A stretch of 64,000 nt of DNA from Sedimentibacter saalensis (GCF_007830175.1 NZ_VLKH01000006.1:91253-155252); one strand, 5' to 3'; positions 34,790-44,121 are shown, counted from the stretch's first letter. The notes: generated from the letters alone by a model not told the origin. Numbers and translations are program-made.

Positions 34790-35734
34790 ATGATAAAAAA
34801 AATAGCTGTACTTGGTGCAGGAACCATGGGTCATGGCATTGCTGAAACATTCGCCATGTTCGGATACCCTGTCAATTTATATGAAACAAGTGAAAAAATG
34901 AGAAATTCGGTAAAAGACATAATAAGAGCTGAACTGGATTTTGCAGCTGAAAACGGACTCATTGAAAAATCTGAAGTTAATGGAATTCTCGACAATATTA
35001 CTTTGTATGATGATTTGAAGTCAGCTGTAGAAGATGTTGATTATGTCATAGAAGCAACACCGGAAATCATAGAGCTTAAACAGAGTCTTTTCAAGGAAAT
35101 TGACGGATATTGCAAAAAAGAAACAATTTTTGCAAGCAATACATCAAGTCTTGCTTTAAATGAAATGATGAAGACAGTATCAGAAGATAGAAAAGAAAAA
35201 ATGATTGTTTGCCACTGGTACAATCCAGCTCATCTCATGCCGATTGCAGAGCTTTCATTCTTTGGAAACATGAAAGAAGAAACGTTCAAAGAAGTTGAAA
35301 AACTGTACAACAATGTGGGCAAACAAACGGTAAAAGTTTTAAAAGATGTTCCGGGTCTCGTGGCAAACAGAATACAGCAGGGCGTTGCCCGTGAAGTGTT
35401 CTCACTTATTGAGATGGGTGTTGCTCTGCCTGAAGACATTGACAAGGCGCTGAAGTTCGGACCGGCTTTCAGGTATGCTACTACAGGACAGCTGGAAGTT
35501 GCAGATATGGGCGGACTTGATATCTGGTGCACGGTGGGAGATAATCTTTTGTCTGTTATGGACAACAGAAAAGAAGCAAATCCTATATTGAGGCAGAAGG
35601 TTTCAGAAGGGAAGCTGGGCCTTAAATCCGGCGAAGGATTTTTCGAATATCCTGCTGAAAAAATCAGCGACATAAAGAATGATTTTAATAAGAAATTGAT
35701 AATTCAATTAAAAACATCAAAAAATTATATTTGA
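34790..35734 (+). CDS. 3-hydroxyacyl-CoA dehydrogenase-family enzyme
   Basis: 314 residues. NAD-binding GAGTMGHGIAE (about 9-19), catalytic-region ASNTSSL and CHWYNPAHLMPIAEL, then the C-terminal helical domain with GPAFRYATTGQLEVADMGGLD. The usual HFFNP of CoA-thioester dehydrogenases is replaced by HWYNP and the spacing resembles L-carnitine dehydrogenase and other free-acid 3-hydroxy acid dehydrogenases. It likely oxidises the 3-hydroxy acid to the 3-keto acid used by the BKACE enzyme encoded 57 bp upstream. SD GAGAGGC precedes ATG. Confidence 0.85.
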   Translation: MIKKIAVLGAGTMGHGIAETFAMFGYPVNLYETSEKMRNSVKDIIRAELDFAAENGLIEKSEVNGILDNITLYDDLKSAVEDVDYVIEATPEIIELKQSLFKEIDGYCKKETIFASNTSSLALNEMMKTVSEDRKEKMIVCHWYNPAHLMPIAELSFFGNMKEETFKEVEKLYNNVGKQTVKVLKDVPGLVANRIQQGVAREVFSLIEMGVALPEDIDKALKFGPAFRYATTGQLEVADMGGLDIWCTVGDNLLSVMDNRKEANPILRQKVSEGKLGLKSGEGFFEYPAEKISDIKNDFNKKLIIQLKTSKNYI

Positions 35735-35747
35735 TAAGGAGAAAAAC

Positions 35748-37121
35748 ATGTCAAAAGAAAGTTCTCAAACATTAGATAGAGGATCGTTTTTGTGGAGATT
35801 CAGCAAGAAATTTAATTTTGCAGCAGAAAATATCATACCTGACCCGTTGGTTTTTTGTCTTATATTAACAATACTGGTATTTGCAGCAGGAGTTATATTT
35901 ACTGATTACGGCGTTATGGGAATGCTCACTTCATGGTATAACGGAATTTGGTCACAGATAGCATTTGCATTCCAGATGTCATTTATGGTTGTAACATGTG
36001 CAGTTACAGCAAGATCAAAACAAGTAAAAAGTGGACTTAAAAAATTTGCAAAATTAGTCAGCACTCCAACAGCAGCAGTTATATTGCTGATGGCATTCGG
36101 ATACGCATCAAGTTTTCTGAACTGGGCTTTTTGTACAATAGTTACCCCAATATTGGCAATGCAGCTTACAAAACATGTTAAAGGACTGCATTTCCCAATG
36201 CTTATAGCAGCAGGATACTCAACAATGTGCCTTGGCCAGTGCCTTGGACCAAGTGCATCAGTTTACGCTTTGCTTGCAGGAAAGGATCACTTCCTTGTAG
36301 ATAAAATAGGAGTTCTCACTCAAAGCGTGACTACATACAATCCAATGAACGTAATAGTTTGGATAATACTTGCAGTAGGAACAATAATTCTTACTTTAAA
36401 AACAATGCCGCCAAAAAGTGAAGTTGTGGAATATCAAGCAGCAGATGATGACGATGAAGTTGAAATTGAAGAACCAAAAAATACATTTGCTGACAAAATG
36501 AACGGCAGCAGAGTAATAATGACACTGATTGGAATAGCTGGACTTGTCAATATAGTTTTTACATTCATGAAAAACGGATTCCTTGGTTCATTAAGTCTTA
36601 ACTTTGTAATATTCATATTCCTTACTGCAAACTTTTTACTTTACAACACACCATCAAAATTCATAAATGCATACAGAGATAACTTAAGTCTTGCAACAGA
36701 CGTTATGATTCAGTTCCCATTCTATGGAGGAATTTCAGGAATGATGGCTGATTCAGGTCTTGGACAGATTATAGTTGGCGGTCTATGCCAGCTGGCAACA
36801 GCTTATACTTTGCCTGTATTTTCTTATTTGTCTGCATCGGTAGTAAATCTGTTCATACCATCACAGGGTGGACAATGGATTGTTCAGGGACCAATAATCA
36901 TGGATGCAGCCTTGAGACTTAATGCAAATGTTCCTCATGTTGTCAATGCCTTCGTGTATGGCGATGAAGCAACAAACCTGCTTCAGCCTTTATATGTAAT
37001 TCCGGCATTGTCAGTTGTTGGAATGAAACTTAAGGACGTTTGGGGCTACATGGCATTCATATGGCTGTTCTGGTGCATAGCAACAGTCTTAGGACTGCTC
37101 GTAGTACCTATGTTTGTTTAA
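35748..37121 (+). CDS. Short-chain fatty acid transporter, AtoE family
   Basis: 457 residues with about ten to eleven hydrophobic helices. ENIIPDPLVFCLILT near the N-terminus and SYLSASVVNLFIPSQGGQW at about 362-380 are AtoE-family blocks. A charged cytosolic loop rich in Asp/Glu lies at about 225-250. AtoE proteins take up short-chain fatty acids such as butyrate or acetoacetate. As the third gene of the sigma-54 operon (14 bp gap, SD AAGGAG) it probably imports the 3-hydroxy or 3-keto acid processed by the two enzymes. Confidence 0.85.
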   Translation: MSKESSQTLDRGSFLWRFSKKFNFAAENIIPDPLVFCLILTILVFAAGVIFTDYGVMGMLTSWYNGIWSQIAFAFQMSFMVVTCAVTARSKQVKSGLKKFAKLVSTPTAAVILLMAFGYASSFLNWAFCTIVTPILAMQLTKHVKGLHFPMLIAAGYSTMCLGQCLGPSASVYALLAGKDHFLVDKIGVLTQSVTTYNPMNVIVWIILAVGTIILTLKTMPPKSEVVEYQAADDDDEVEIEEPKNTFADKMNGSRVIMTLIGIAGLVNIVFTFMKNGFLGSLSLNFVIFIFLTANFLLYNTPSKFINAYRDNLSLATDVMIQFPFYGGISGMMADSGLGQIIVGGLCQLATAYTLPVFSYLSASVVNLFIPSQGGQWIVQGPIIMDAALRLNANVPHVVNAFVYGDEATNLLQPLYVIPALSVVGMKLKDVWGYMAFIWLFWCIATVLGLLVVPMFV

Positions 37122-37143
37122 CACATTGTAATTCTCCCACATA

Positions 37144-37170
37144 AAAGCATCCGCATAATGGATGCTTTTT
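37144..37170 (+). terminator. Terminator of the BKACE operon
   Basis: AGCATCC / GGATGCT stem with TTTTT tail. Confidence 0.8.
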
Positions 37171-37180
37171 ATGTTTATCC

Positions 37181-37209
37181 TTGACTAAGACGTAATAATT
37201 ATATAGAAT
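37181..37209 (+). promoter_or_regulatory. Promoter of mgsA
   Basis: TTGACT, 17-bp spacer, TAGAAT. Confidence 0.65.
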
Positions 37210-37239
37210 GACAGTGATGAAAACAATGAGGGAGCAGAT

Positions 37240-37659
37240 ATGAGAAAATTAAATGATATAAAAAAACAAAAGCACATAGCACTTATTGCTCATGACAATA
37301 AGAAGGTACAGCTTATTAACTGGATAAAGGAAAACAAGGATTGTCTTTCAACTCATTTTCTATGCGGAACCGGAACAACTGCACGAATGATAATAGAAGA
37401 AACATCTCTGCCTGTAAGAGCATTTGAGAGCGGCCCTTATGGAGGAGATCAACAGATAGGTGCTGCCATAGTTGACGGCAAGATAGATTTTATGATTTTC
37501 TTTTGGGATCCTCTTTCTTCTCAGCCTCATGATCCAGATGTAAAAGCACTCTTAAGAATTGCTGTATTGTATGACATACCGGTTGCAATGAATGTTTCAT
37601 CTGCAGACTTCCTTTTGAAATCAAGCTATATGACGGAAGATTATATGAGAGAAAAATAA
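37240..37659 (+). CDS. mgsA: Methylglyoxal synthase
   Basis: 139 residues, standard length. [10 protein letters not shown] at the N-terminus, GTGTTA phosphate-binding loop, [10 protein letters not shown] with the catalytic Asp70, and QPHDPD with the active-site His. Converts dihydroxyacetone phosphate to methylglyoxal and phosphate, a bypass of lower glycolysis under phosphate limitation. SD GAGGGAG precedes ATG; has its own promoter and a downstream hairpin. Confidence 0.93.
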   Translation: MRKLNDIKKQKHIALIAHDNKKVQLINWIKENKDCLSTHFLCGTGTTARMIIEETSLPVRAFESGPYGGDQQIGAAIVDGKIDFMIFFWDPLSSQPHDPDVKALLRIAVLYDIPVAMNVSSADFLLKSSYMTEDYMREK

Positions 37660-37676
37660 ACGATTATTATAAAAAG

Positions 37677-37757
37677 TGACTGTTACATTTGTGCTTTCGT
37701 GTCATTCTTCGCCAGCTCGGGATGACATGAAATGCTTTTGCAACAGTCCTTTTTTAT
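37677..37757 (+). terminator. Terminator with a family A fragment in its loop
   Basis: GACTGTT (37678-37684) pairs with AACAGTC (37742-37748) followed by a T-run. The loop holds a shortened family A element GTCATTCTTCGCCAGCTCGG-GATGACA (37700-37728). Confidence 0.55.
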
Positions 37758-37793
37758 TTTAATAATGCTGCGTTTGCAAACATTAAGACATAG

Positions 37794-38246
37794 CTACTGA
37801 TCATCCTCGTTAATTACCAATACAGGACATGGGGCATCTGCTATGACTCTTTGAGTTATGGAGCCAACAAAGAATCTTCTTACTTTTGAATAACCTCTTC
37901 TGCTCATTATGATCAAATCTGTTTTATTTTCATCGGCATATTTTATTATTTCTTCATATGGAACGCCTGCAAGAACCTTTTTTTCAACTTTGACACCTTC
38001 TGTATTAACAATTCCCTCAAATACATCAAGCATCTTAGTCTGGTTTTCCAAAAGCATTGCTGAAATCTGTGCGTGGTTTACAGGAAGGGTAACAACACCG
38101 TCTCCCATGTAGGCGAATTTTCCTCTCACATCTGCCACGCTTAAAAACACAATATCGCCGCCATACTTTCTAGCAATTTGTACTGCCTTTATTGCAGCTT
38201 TTTCTGAAGCTGCGGACCCATCAACCGGAACAAGTATTTTATTCAT
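37794..38246 (-). CDS. Universal stress protein, UspA family
   Basis: 150 residues. N-terminal ILVPVDGS, and the C-terminal ATP-binding pattern MSRRGYSKVRRFFVGSITQRVIADAPCPVLVI (G-x2-... G-x9-G-S type). Cytosolic nucleotide-binding dimer. The start is the ATG at 38246 on the minus strand, after AAGGAGGAATT; an upstream in-frame start would add nine unlikely residues. Divergent from the nrfA gene with 257 bp between them. Confidence 0.9.
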   Translation of the reverse strand: MNKILVPVDGSAASEKAAIKAVQIARKYGGDIVFLSVADVRGKFAYMGDGVVTLPVNHAQISAMLLENQTKMLDVFEGIVNTEGVKVEKKVLAGVPYEEIIKYADENKTDLIIMSRRGYSKVRRFFVGSITQRVIADAPCPVLVINEDDQ

Positions 38247-38415
38247 AATTCCTCCTTTATGATAATTAATCATTTAATAATATAAAGAATTTATATTTAT
38301 ATGATTAATATACCACAAATAAAAAAATCTAAGCACAATTTTGCAATTGTTTTATATGCAGCTATTTAACAGGTATTAAAGGTATTTTAATAAAAGTCAC
38401 AAAATTTTATTTAAA

Positions 38416-38445
38416 TTGACAATATTAGCATAATTTGCTAATATT
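38416..38445 (+). promoter_or_regulatory. nrfA promoter with embedded palindromic operator
   Basis: TTGACA, 17-bp spacer, TAATAT. Between and over these elements lies a perfect inverted repeat AATATTAGCA-N5-TGCTAATATT (38421-38445), a position suited to a repressor. Confidence 0.7.
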
Positions 38446-38503
38446 AACTTGCATAAATAATTCTTTACTTACATAATCTAACAAGGCATTATGGAGGTAA
38501 TAT

Positions 38504-39697
38504 ATGAAAAAATTTGGTAGGACAATTTTAGTAGTTGCATTTGCTGTTGCAGTGTTGTCCTTGTCTGCATGCACATCTAAGGATAACCCTGTTGAGCCGG
38601 AAGGTATAGTACCTCCACAGGCTTGGGCAGAAAAATATCCGTCAATTGTCGCATCCTTCGAAAAAAATGCTGAAATGGCAGCAACAAAATACGGCGGAAG
38701 CGAACCTTATTCTTATCTGGAAAAATACCAGTTTTTAAGTCTCTTTTATGAGGGATACGGATTTTCAAAACAATATGACAGAGCCAGAGGCCACGTCTAC
38801 ACATTAGAGGATGTTCTCGAAACTGACAGACCTAAAAAGGGAGCAAGCTGCTTTGCGTGCAAATCCCCTGATTTTGTTGCTCAGCTTAACAGCCAAGGTG
38901 TAGAATTCAACTCAATGGATTTTGAAGAAGCATCAAAGTATATGACAAACAGCATAACGTGCTATGACTGCCACATGGAGGAGCCGGGTGTAATAAATCT
39001 TACTCTCACACATTTGACTGACAAGCTGGAAAATGTTGACAGAGAATATAAGGATACAACGCTTGCCTGTGCACAGTGCCATGTTGAGTATTATCAGGAC
39101 CCTGAAACCATAGCAATTACGCTGCCTTGGAACAACGGACTTGATGCCGACAGCATGATTGCATATTACGATGAACGCGGGTATTCCGACTGGGTTCATC
39201 CCCAGACAGGTACACCTCTTTTGAAAGCACAGCATCCGGAATTTGAAACATACCAGACAGGCATACACGGAAACCTTTCTTGCGTGGATTGTCACATGGA
39301 AGAAACAGAAGAAAACGGAGAAACTGTTAAATCTCATCAATGGACCAGCCCTCTTCTCACAAGCATGGAAGACACATGCATAAAGTGTCACGCTGGTGAT
39401 ACAAAGGAAAGTCTGACTGCCAAGGTTGAAGCTATTCAAAAGCCTGTTTATGATAAAACTCTGGCTGTTGCAGAAAATATCACAAAGCTTATAGAAGAAC
39501 TTAGTAAAGTTGTCAAGGAAGGAACAAAGTCAGAGGAAGAACTTGATGCTGTAAGAAAGCTTCACAGGGAAGCACAGTTTAAATGGGATTTTGTGTTTGT
39601 TGAAAACGGCGAGGGGTTACACAATCAGGAGCTGGCACACAAGCTTCTTGATGAAGCAAACCAGCTGGCCCTGGAAGGATTAGAACTGCTGAAGTAA
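38504..39697 (+). CDS. nrfA: Pentaheme nitrite reductase NrfA (lipoprotein form)
   Basis: 397 residues. Lipobox LSAC (Cys23). Five heme sites: CFACK (116-120, the Lys-ligated catalytic heme), CYDCH (153), CAQCH (189), CVDCH (260), CIKCH (292). Arg95 (RGHVYT), Tyr196/197 (VEYYQD) and His244 (KAQHPE) match the catalytic Arg, Tyr and His. Reduces nitrite to ammonium with six electrons outside the membrane. No NrfH quinol oxidase gene is adjacent; two cytochrome c assembly genes follow. SD GGAGGTAAT precedes ATG. Confidence 0.95.
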   Translation: MKKFGRTILVVAFAVAVLSLSACTSKDNPVEPEGIVPPQAWAEKYPSIVASFEKNAEMAATKYGGSEPYSYLEKYQFLSLFYEGYGFSKQYDRARGHVYTLEDVLETDRPKKGASCFACKSPDFVAQLNSQGVEFNSMDFEEASKYMTNSITCYDCHMEEPGVINLTLTHLTDKLENVDREYKDTTLACAQCHVEYYQDPETIAITLPWNNGLDADSMIAYYDERGYSDWVHPQTGTPLLKAQHPEFETYQTGIHGNLSCVDCHMEETEENGETVKSHQWTSPLLTSMEDTCIKCHAGDTKESLTAKVEAIQKPVYDKTLAVAENITKLIEELSKVVKEGTKSEEELDAVRKLHREAQFKWDFVFVENGEGLHNQELAHKLLDEANQLALEGLELLK

Positions 39698-39703
39698 AAT
39701 AAA

Positions 39704-39857
39704 AGGAGCTATTGAAAAGTTCCTTAGGTCTATGGCAAAGTAAAGTTGGACGTTGTCATTCTGAGGCGCAGCCGAAGAATCTCATATTTTAAAAGATGAG
39801 ATCCTTCACTATCGTTCAGGATGACAGTGTCAGAGTTTGTCAATAGTCTGAGGAGCT
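39704..39857 (+). repeat. Family A element in the nrfA terminator region
   Basis: TGTCATTCTGAGGCGCAGCC...TTCAGGATGACA (39754-39826) with extended ends CTATTGA.../...TCAATAG. AGGAGCT occurs on both sides (39704-39710, 39851-39857); the right copy begins a hairpin AGGAGCT-N9-AGCTCCT (39851-39873). Confidence 0.7.
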
Positions 39858-39892
39858 TATTGTTATAGCTCCTTTAATATAAGGAGATTAAC

Positions 39893-41182
39893 TTGAGAAA
39901 AATCAATAAAATTTTAGGTATGATCAAGTCAATGAAACTGGGAGTAATTTTGCTTTTAATGCTTGGGGTTACATCTGTTGCAGGAACAATGATACCACAA
40001 AACGAAAGCGTACAGTTTTACGCGCAAAATTACGGCTCAAAATTCAATAATCTTTTGCAGCTTCTTGAACTTGACAATGTGTATTACTCATGGTGGTATG
40101 CATTTATTGTAACGCTACTCATAATTAATCTTACAACGTGCATAATAACAAGACTTCCAAGCGTTGTCAGGCAAATGAAATCTATTCCTGATGGAAGTGG
40201 TGCATTTACGGAAAAAAATCTTTTGTTTGAAGTTGAGGGTGAAGGGGCTATTGAAAATCTTTCTGCCCACATGGGATTTAAAAAACTAAAAAATATTCAT
40301 GAAAACATATATGCTTCAAGGAAAAATAACATTGGATACATGGGATCCTGGATGCTTCATCTTGGAATACTGATGATTATAGTTTTTTTTGCTCTTGGAA
40401 ACAGATTTGCATATGAAACAAATCTATACGGAGTTCCCGGAACAATGGGTCAGCTTGAAAACACAGATTTGTTCATGAAAATAAATTCATTTGATGCAAA
40501 GTTCAGAGATGACTTTACAGCAGAACAGTACATTACAAACATAGACATTTTAAACAACAAACAAGAAACAGTAAAGACAGGAGACGTGTCTGTAAATTCA
40601 CCTCTTCGGTACAACCACTACAGCTTTTATCAAAACAGCATGGGATATGCTGTGAACCTAAAGGTGTATGAAGGGGAGGAAAAAATTCATGATGATGTTT
40701 TCTACCAGTCGGAAGTCTATGTAAGTAACGGCAAAAAGTTTGCAGTACAGTTTATGAACTTTTATCCGGACATGGAGATGACAGGAGAAGGGCCAAAAAC
40801 AGCCACACCTTATTTTAACAATCCGTACATGCTTTATGCTGTTTTTTATGAAGGATACATGGTAGACATGAATGTTGTTCCCTGCAACAGCAGCATAAAA
40901 TACCGAGAGTTCAGTTTCAAAGTTGACAGACCTCAGGAGTTTACTCTTATCAACATAAGGAAGGACCTGTTCACGCCATTTGCATTTTTAGGCGCATTGA
41001 TTTTAATAGCTGGAATAATGGTAACATTTTACTTTGTTCCCGTAACTCTGTATGCAGTAAAAACTAAGGAGACAACTATTTATTACATATGTTCCAAAAA
41101 GAACAACGAAATTACAAGGACAAAGCTTTTGCTTAAATATGATGATTTTAAAAGGGGGGAACAATCAAATGGACTTGAATAG
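39893..41182 (+). CDS. Cytochrome c biogenesis protein Ccs1/ResB
   Basis: 429 residues from TTG 39893 (SD AAGGAG). Three N-terminal helices (first at about 12-32, with GVTSVAGTMIPQNES; second about 60-80; third about 150-170), a large extracytoplasmic domain (about 175-360) and a final helix (about 362-385). With CcsA it forms the System II heme-transport and ligation machine. It follows nrfA, so it serves its five hemes. Its 3' end overlaps the ccsA gene by 14 bp. Confidence 0.88.
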   Translation: MRKINKILGMIKSMKLGVILLLMLGVTSVAGTMIPQNESVQFYAQNYGSKFNNLLQLLELDNVYYSWWYAFIVTLLIINLTTCIITRLPSVVRQMKSIPDGSGAFTEKNLLFEVEGEGAIENLSAHMGFKKLKNIHENIYASRKNNIGYMGSWMLHLGILMIIVFFALGNRFAYETNLYGVPGTMGQLENTDLFMKINSFDAKFRDDFTAEQYITNIDILNNKQETVKTGDVSVNSPLRYNHYSFYQNSMGYAVNLKVYEGEEKIHDDVFYQSEVYVSNGKKFAVQFMNFYPDMEMTGEGPKTATPYFNNPYMLYAVFYEGYMVDMNVVPCNSSIKYREFSFKVDRPQEFTLINIRKDLFTPFAFLGALILIAGIMVTFYFVPVTLYAVKTKETTIYYICSKKNNEITRTKLLLKYDDFKRGEQSNGLE

Positions 41183-41999
41183 ATATTCTTCAATAGAAAA
41201 TATTTTTTTTACTATAACAACAATAACTTATGTCATATCAATGATTCTGTATTTTATATTTTTTGTATCGAAAAAGGATGTACTTGGGCGATGGGCAAGC
41301 GTGCTTCTCCTCATTGGCTTTGCTTTTCACACGGCCTCACTCATTACAAGGGGAGTGGGGGCTGGAAGAGTTCCTCTTACAAATCAATACGAATTTGCTG
41401 TCAGCTTTGCATGGGGAATTTCACTGTGTTTCATAGTTGTAGAAAGAAGGTACAGCTTCAAGGCGCTTGGAGCATTTGTTCTGCCTGTGGTGTTCATTAT
41501 CATGGGCTATGCTGCAATGCAGAGCAAGGACATCAGACCGCTGATGCCGGCCCTTCAAAGTTCATGGCTTACAATCCATGTTTCTACTGCAGTAATAAGC
41601 TACGGTTCCTTTGGCGTTTCATTTGCTCTTTCCTGCATGTACATGCTGAAAAGTTATTTTAAGGGAGATTTTTACGATAGTCAGATACCAAGTCTTCAGA
41701 AGCTTGATTTCTTGACATACAGGGTTATAACATTCGGTTACTTATTTTTGACACTTGTTATAATAACCGGGGCCATATGGGCTGAAAGGGCATGGAGCAG
41801 ATACTGGGCTTGGGATCCAAAAGAAACATGGTCACTGATAACATGGATTATTTATTCGGCATATCTTCATGTGAGGCTCATGAAGGGATGGAAGGGCAAA
41901 AATGCTGCATTGTTTGCCATTGTGGGATTCATATGCGTAATTTTTACTTACATAGGAGTTAACACGCTTCTTCCGTCAGTACACAGCTATGTGAGATAA
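41169..41999 (+). CDS. ccsA: Cytochrome c biogenesis protein CcsA/ResC
   Basis: 276 residues, eight hydrophobic helices. The heme-handling WWD-type motif reads WSRYWAWDPKETWSLITW (about 213-230), and conserved histidines lie in the flanking helices (TIHVS, AYLHVR). Partners with the upstream Ccs1. ATG 41169 is placed behind GGGGGGA; the in-frame ATG at 41139 has no SD. Confidence 0.9.
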   Translation: MDLNRYSSIENIFFTITTITYVISMILYFIFFVSKKDVLGRWASVLLLIGFAFHTASLITRGVGAGRVPLTNQYEFAVSFAWGISLCFIVVERRYSFKALGAFVLPVVFIIMGYAAMQSKDIRPLMPALQSSWLTIHVSTAVISYGSFGVSFALSCMYMLKSYFKGDFYDSQIPSLQKLDFLTYRVITFGYLFLTLVIITGAIWAERAWSRYWAWDPKETWSLITWIIYSAYLHVRLMKGWKGKNAALFAIVGFICVIFTYIGVNTLLPSVHSYVR

Positions 42000-42002
42000 T
42001 AA

Positions 42003-42049
42003 TAAATAGCACCCAATCTGATGTTTACAATTGAGTGCTATTTATTTTA
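42003..42049 (+). terminator. Terminator of the nrf/ccs operon
   Basis: AAATAGCAC / GTGCTATTT stem with a TATTTTAT tail. Confidence 0.75.
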
Positions 42050-42459
42050 TGTTTTCGGTTTCTTTTATGGTGGACTCACCTCTTTCCTGGTATACTAACC
42101 CAACTTATGCTTCATGATTTTCACTGATTCAACAAATATTTTTTTCCTTGATAAATTGACTTTGTTTTATTACCATTCTAAATCTCTTTATAATACTTTT
42201 GAGATTTAACTTCTAAGCACTCATCCAAGTGCTTTATTTTTTAGATTTTCATATTCAATTGTAATTTTAAATCCTGCAATTTTATGTTGCCGGTTTAAAA
42301 TTTGAAAATCAATTTCTTCAAGGTAATATTTACTGTTTCAGTTTAATCTGAGAAACTAGTTGTATTTTATATATACCTCAGATTTAATTCTTTAAACATA
42401 TATTTAAAAATATTTTTATTAAATATATAATATAATTAGACTATTGATAAAACCGATGC
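42050..42459. other. AT-rich intergenic stretch, nothing recognised
   Basis: About 400 bp with no open frame of note, no RNA signature I can name and many stops in all frames. It may be decayed sequence. Confidence 0.5.
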
Positions 42460-42489
42460 TGTCATCCTGAACGATAGTGAAGGATCTCA
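42460..42489 (+). repeat. Family A repeat, left half
   Basis: TGTCATCCTGAACGATAGTG followed by AAGGATCTCA; preceded by CTATTGATAAAACCGATGC, the same extended end seen at 26724. Confidence 0.65.
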
Positions 42490-42546
42490 AATAAACAGCA
42501 CCCGTAATTTTCATTGTCTATATGAAAACGGGTGCTGTTTATTTTT
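42489..42546. terminator. Symmetric hairpin, possible bidirectional terminator
   Basis: AAATAAACAGCACCCGT and ACGGGTGCTGTTTATTT form a 17-bp perfect stem with a T-run. Confidence 0.6.
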
Positions 42547-42754
42547 GTCTTTTGTCATGTAATTTCCTTTCTTATGTCTATATAATAACACTTGCTACCA
42601 AATAATCAGTTTAATATCTTTTTCTTATGAATCGGAATTCTTAAACATCTTCTTTTATTTGGCTGCTAGTGGTAGGATATATATACCCGTAATATATTTC
42701 TTTAAACATATATTTTTTTTTTTTGAAATATATTTTATGGATGAAAGACATATA

Positions 42755-42783
42755 TTGACTTTAAATCAAAAGAGTACCATAAT
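42755..42783 (+). promoter_or_regulatory. Promoter of the MFS gene
   Basis: TTGACT, 17-bp spacer, CATAAT; a start near 42790 excludes the far-upstream ATG candidates of this frame. Confidence 0.6.
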
Positions 42784-42820
42784 TGTATGTGGAATAATAA
42801 AAATCAGGGGGATGGAAATT

Positions 42821-44071
42821 GTGCAACATTTTATGGATTATTTTAATGATTACAGGGGTTTACCAAGGTCAATTTATTTCATATTTTTGTCACGAATCAT
42901 AAATTCTGTGGGAGCGTTTGTGGGTCCGCTCTTAACATTGCTCTTAACTGATAAAATAGGCCTTTCAACTGCTGAGGCCGGTGTATTTGTCACGATGTCA
43001 ACTGCAGTGTTCGTGCCTGCGTCTATGCTAGGGGGATATTTATCAGACCGTTTTAACAGGAAAAACACATTGTGCCTGTTAACTCTTTTTCAGGCTCTAA
43101 GCTATCTTGCTTGTGGATTTCTTCAAATGTCAATGACAATTCCTTACCTGCTTCTGGCAGCCTCGTTTTTTTCCAGCGCAGCTCAGCCTGCAAGCGGTGC
43201 AATGGCAGCTGACTTATCAGTGAAAAGCAACAGACAGGGTGCATTTTCGCTTCTTTATCTTGGAACAAACATTGGCTTTGCAGTAGGACCTTTAATTGCA
43301 GGATTTTTATACAAAAGTTATCTTCCGCTTTTGTTTATAGGGGATGCTGTAACTACAATAGTATCTGTCATTGTAATATTTCTTAATGTTCCGGAAACAA
43401 GACCGGAGTATGATATTGAGGAAGAAGTCAAATCAGAAGACTCAGAGCGTGCAGAGGAAGGTTCATCATTACAGGCACTTTTTAGAAGACCTCAAATATT
43501 GGTTTTCGGAATTATTTCAATGTTCTTATCATTTTCATATTCACAGGTTCATTTCTCCCTTCCTCTTTACGCCAATGAGTTGTTTGGAGCAAATGACGGA
43601 GCCAGGGTTTTTGGCATGCTCATGAGCACAAATGGAGTAGTTGTTGTATTGATGACCATTTTCATTATAGGCAAGACTAAAATGTTCGAGGCTTCAACAA
43701 ATGTAGCTATGTCTGCTGTGTTCTGGGCAGTTGGACTTGGAATGCTTTATTATGTGTCATCGTTGGGAATGATGGTATTGTCCACTGTTCTCTGGACAAT
43801 AGGAGAAATATTGAACGTTACAAATGTGGGCGTATATATTGCCAACAATTCTCCAAAATCCCACAGGGCAAGGTTCAACTCATTGTACTGGATAATTTCC
43901 GGAACAGGCCAGGCTATGGGACCTACAATTATGGGAAAATATCTTCTTAATAACCCTATAAAAAATGTGTGGGCACTGACATTTTTCATAGCACTTATAT
44001 GCAGTGCAGCAATGTTTTTTTTCAGCATCAATGAAAAATCAAGAATGGGTAATTCAGTTGAAAAGCAATGA
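42821..44071 (+). CDS. MFS transporter
   Basis: 416 residues, twelve helices. The loop 2-3 motif GGYLSDRFNRKN (about 68-79) is the MFS signature. Single-polypeptide secondary transporter of the drug-efflux type; substrate unknown. GTG 42821 is preferred because AGGGGG lies 9 nt upstream, while ATG 42812 abuts it; three residues differ. The thioesterase gene follows after 50 bp and may be co-transcribed. Confidence 0.8.
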   Translation: MQHFMDYFNDYRGLPRSIYFIFLSRIINSVGAFVGPLLTLLLTDKIGLSTAEAGVFVTMSTAVFVPASMLGGYLSDRFNRKNTLCLLTLFQALSYLACGFLQMSMTIPYLLLAASFFSSAAQPASGAMAADLSVKSNRQGAFSLLYLGTNIGFAVGPLIAGFLYKSYLPLLFIGDAVTTIVSVIVIFLNVPETRPEYDIEEEVKSEDSERAEEGSSLQALFRRPQILVFGIISMFLSFSYSQVHFSLPLYANELFGANDGARVFGMLMSTNGVVVVLMTIFIIGKTKMFEASTNVAMSAVFWAVGLGMLYYVSSLGMMVLSTVLWTIGEILNVTNVGVYIANNSPKSHRARFNSLYWIISGTGQAMGPTIMGKYLLNNPIKNVWALTFFIALICSAAMFFFSINEKSRMGNSVEKQ

Positions 44072-44121
44072 TGTACATTTAAATTCAGTTGTAAATTTAT
44101 TTAAAGAACAGGAGCAGAAAA

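Noticed and set aside
42050..42459. Search for a tRNA or small RNA in the AT-rich gap
   Set aside because: No T-loop (GGTTCGA) or convincing hairpin with a T-run was found.
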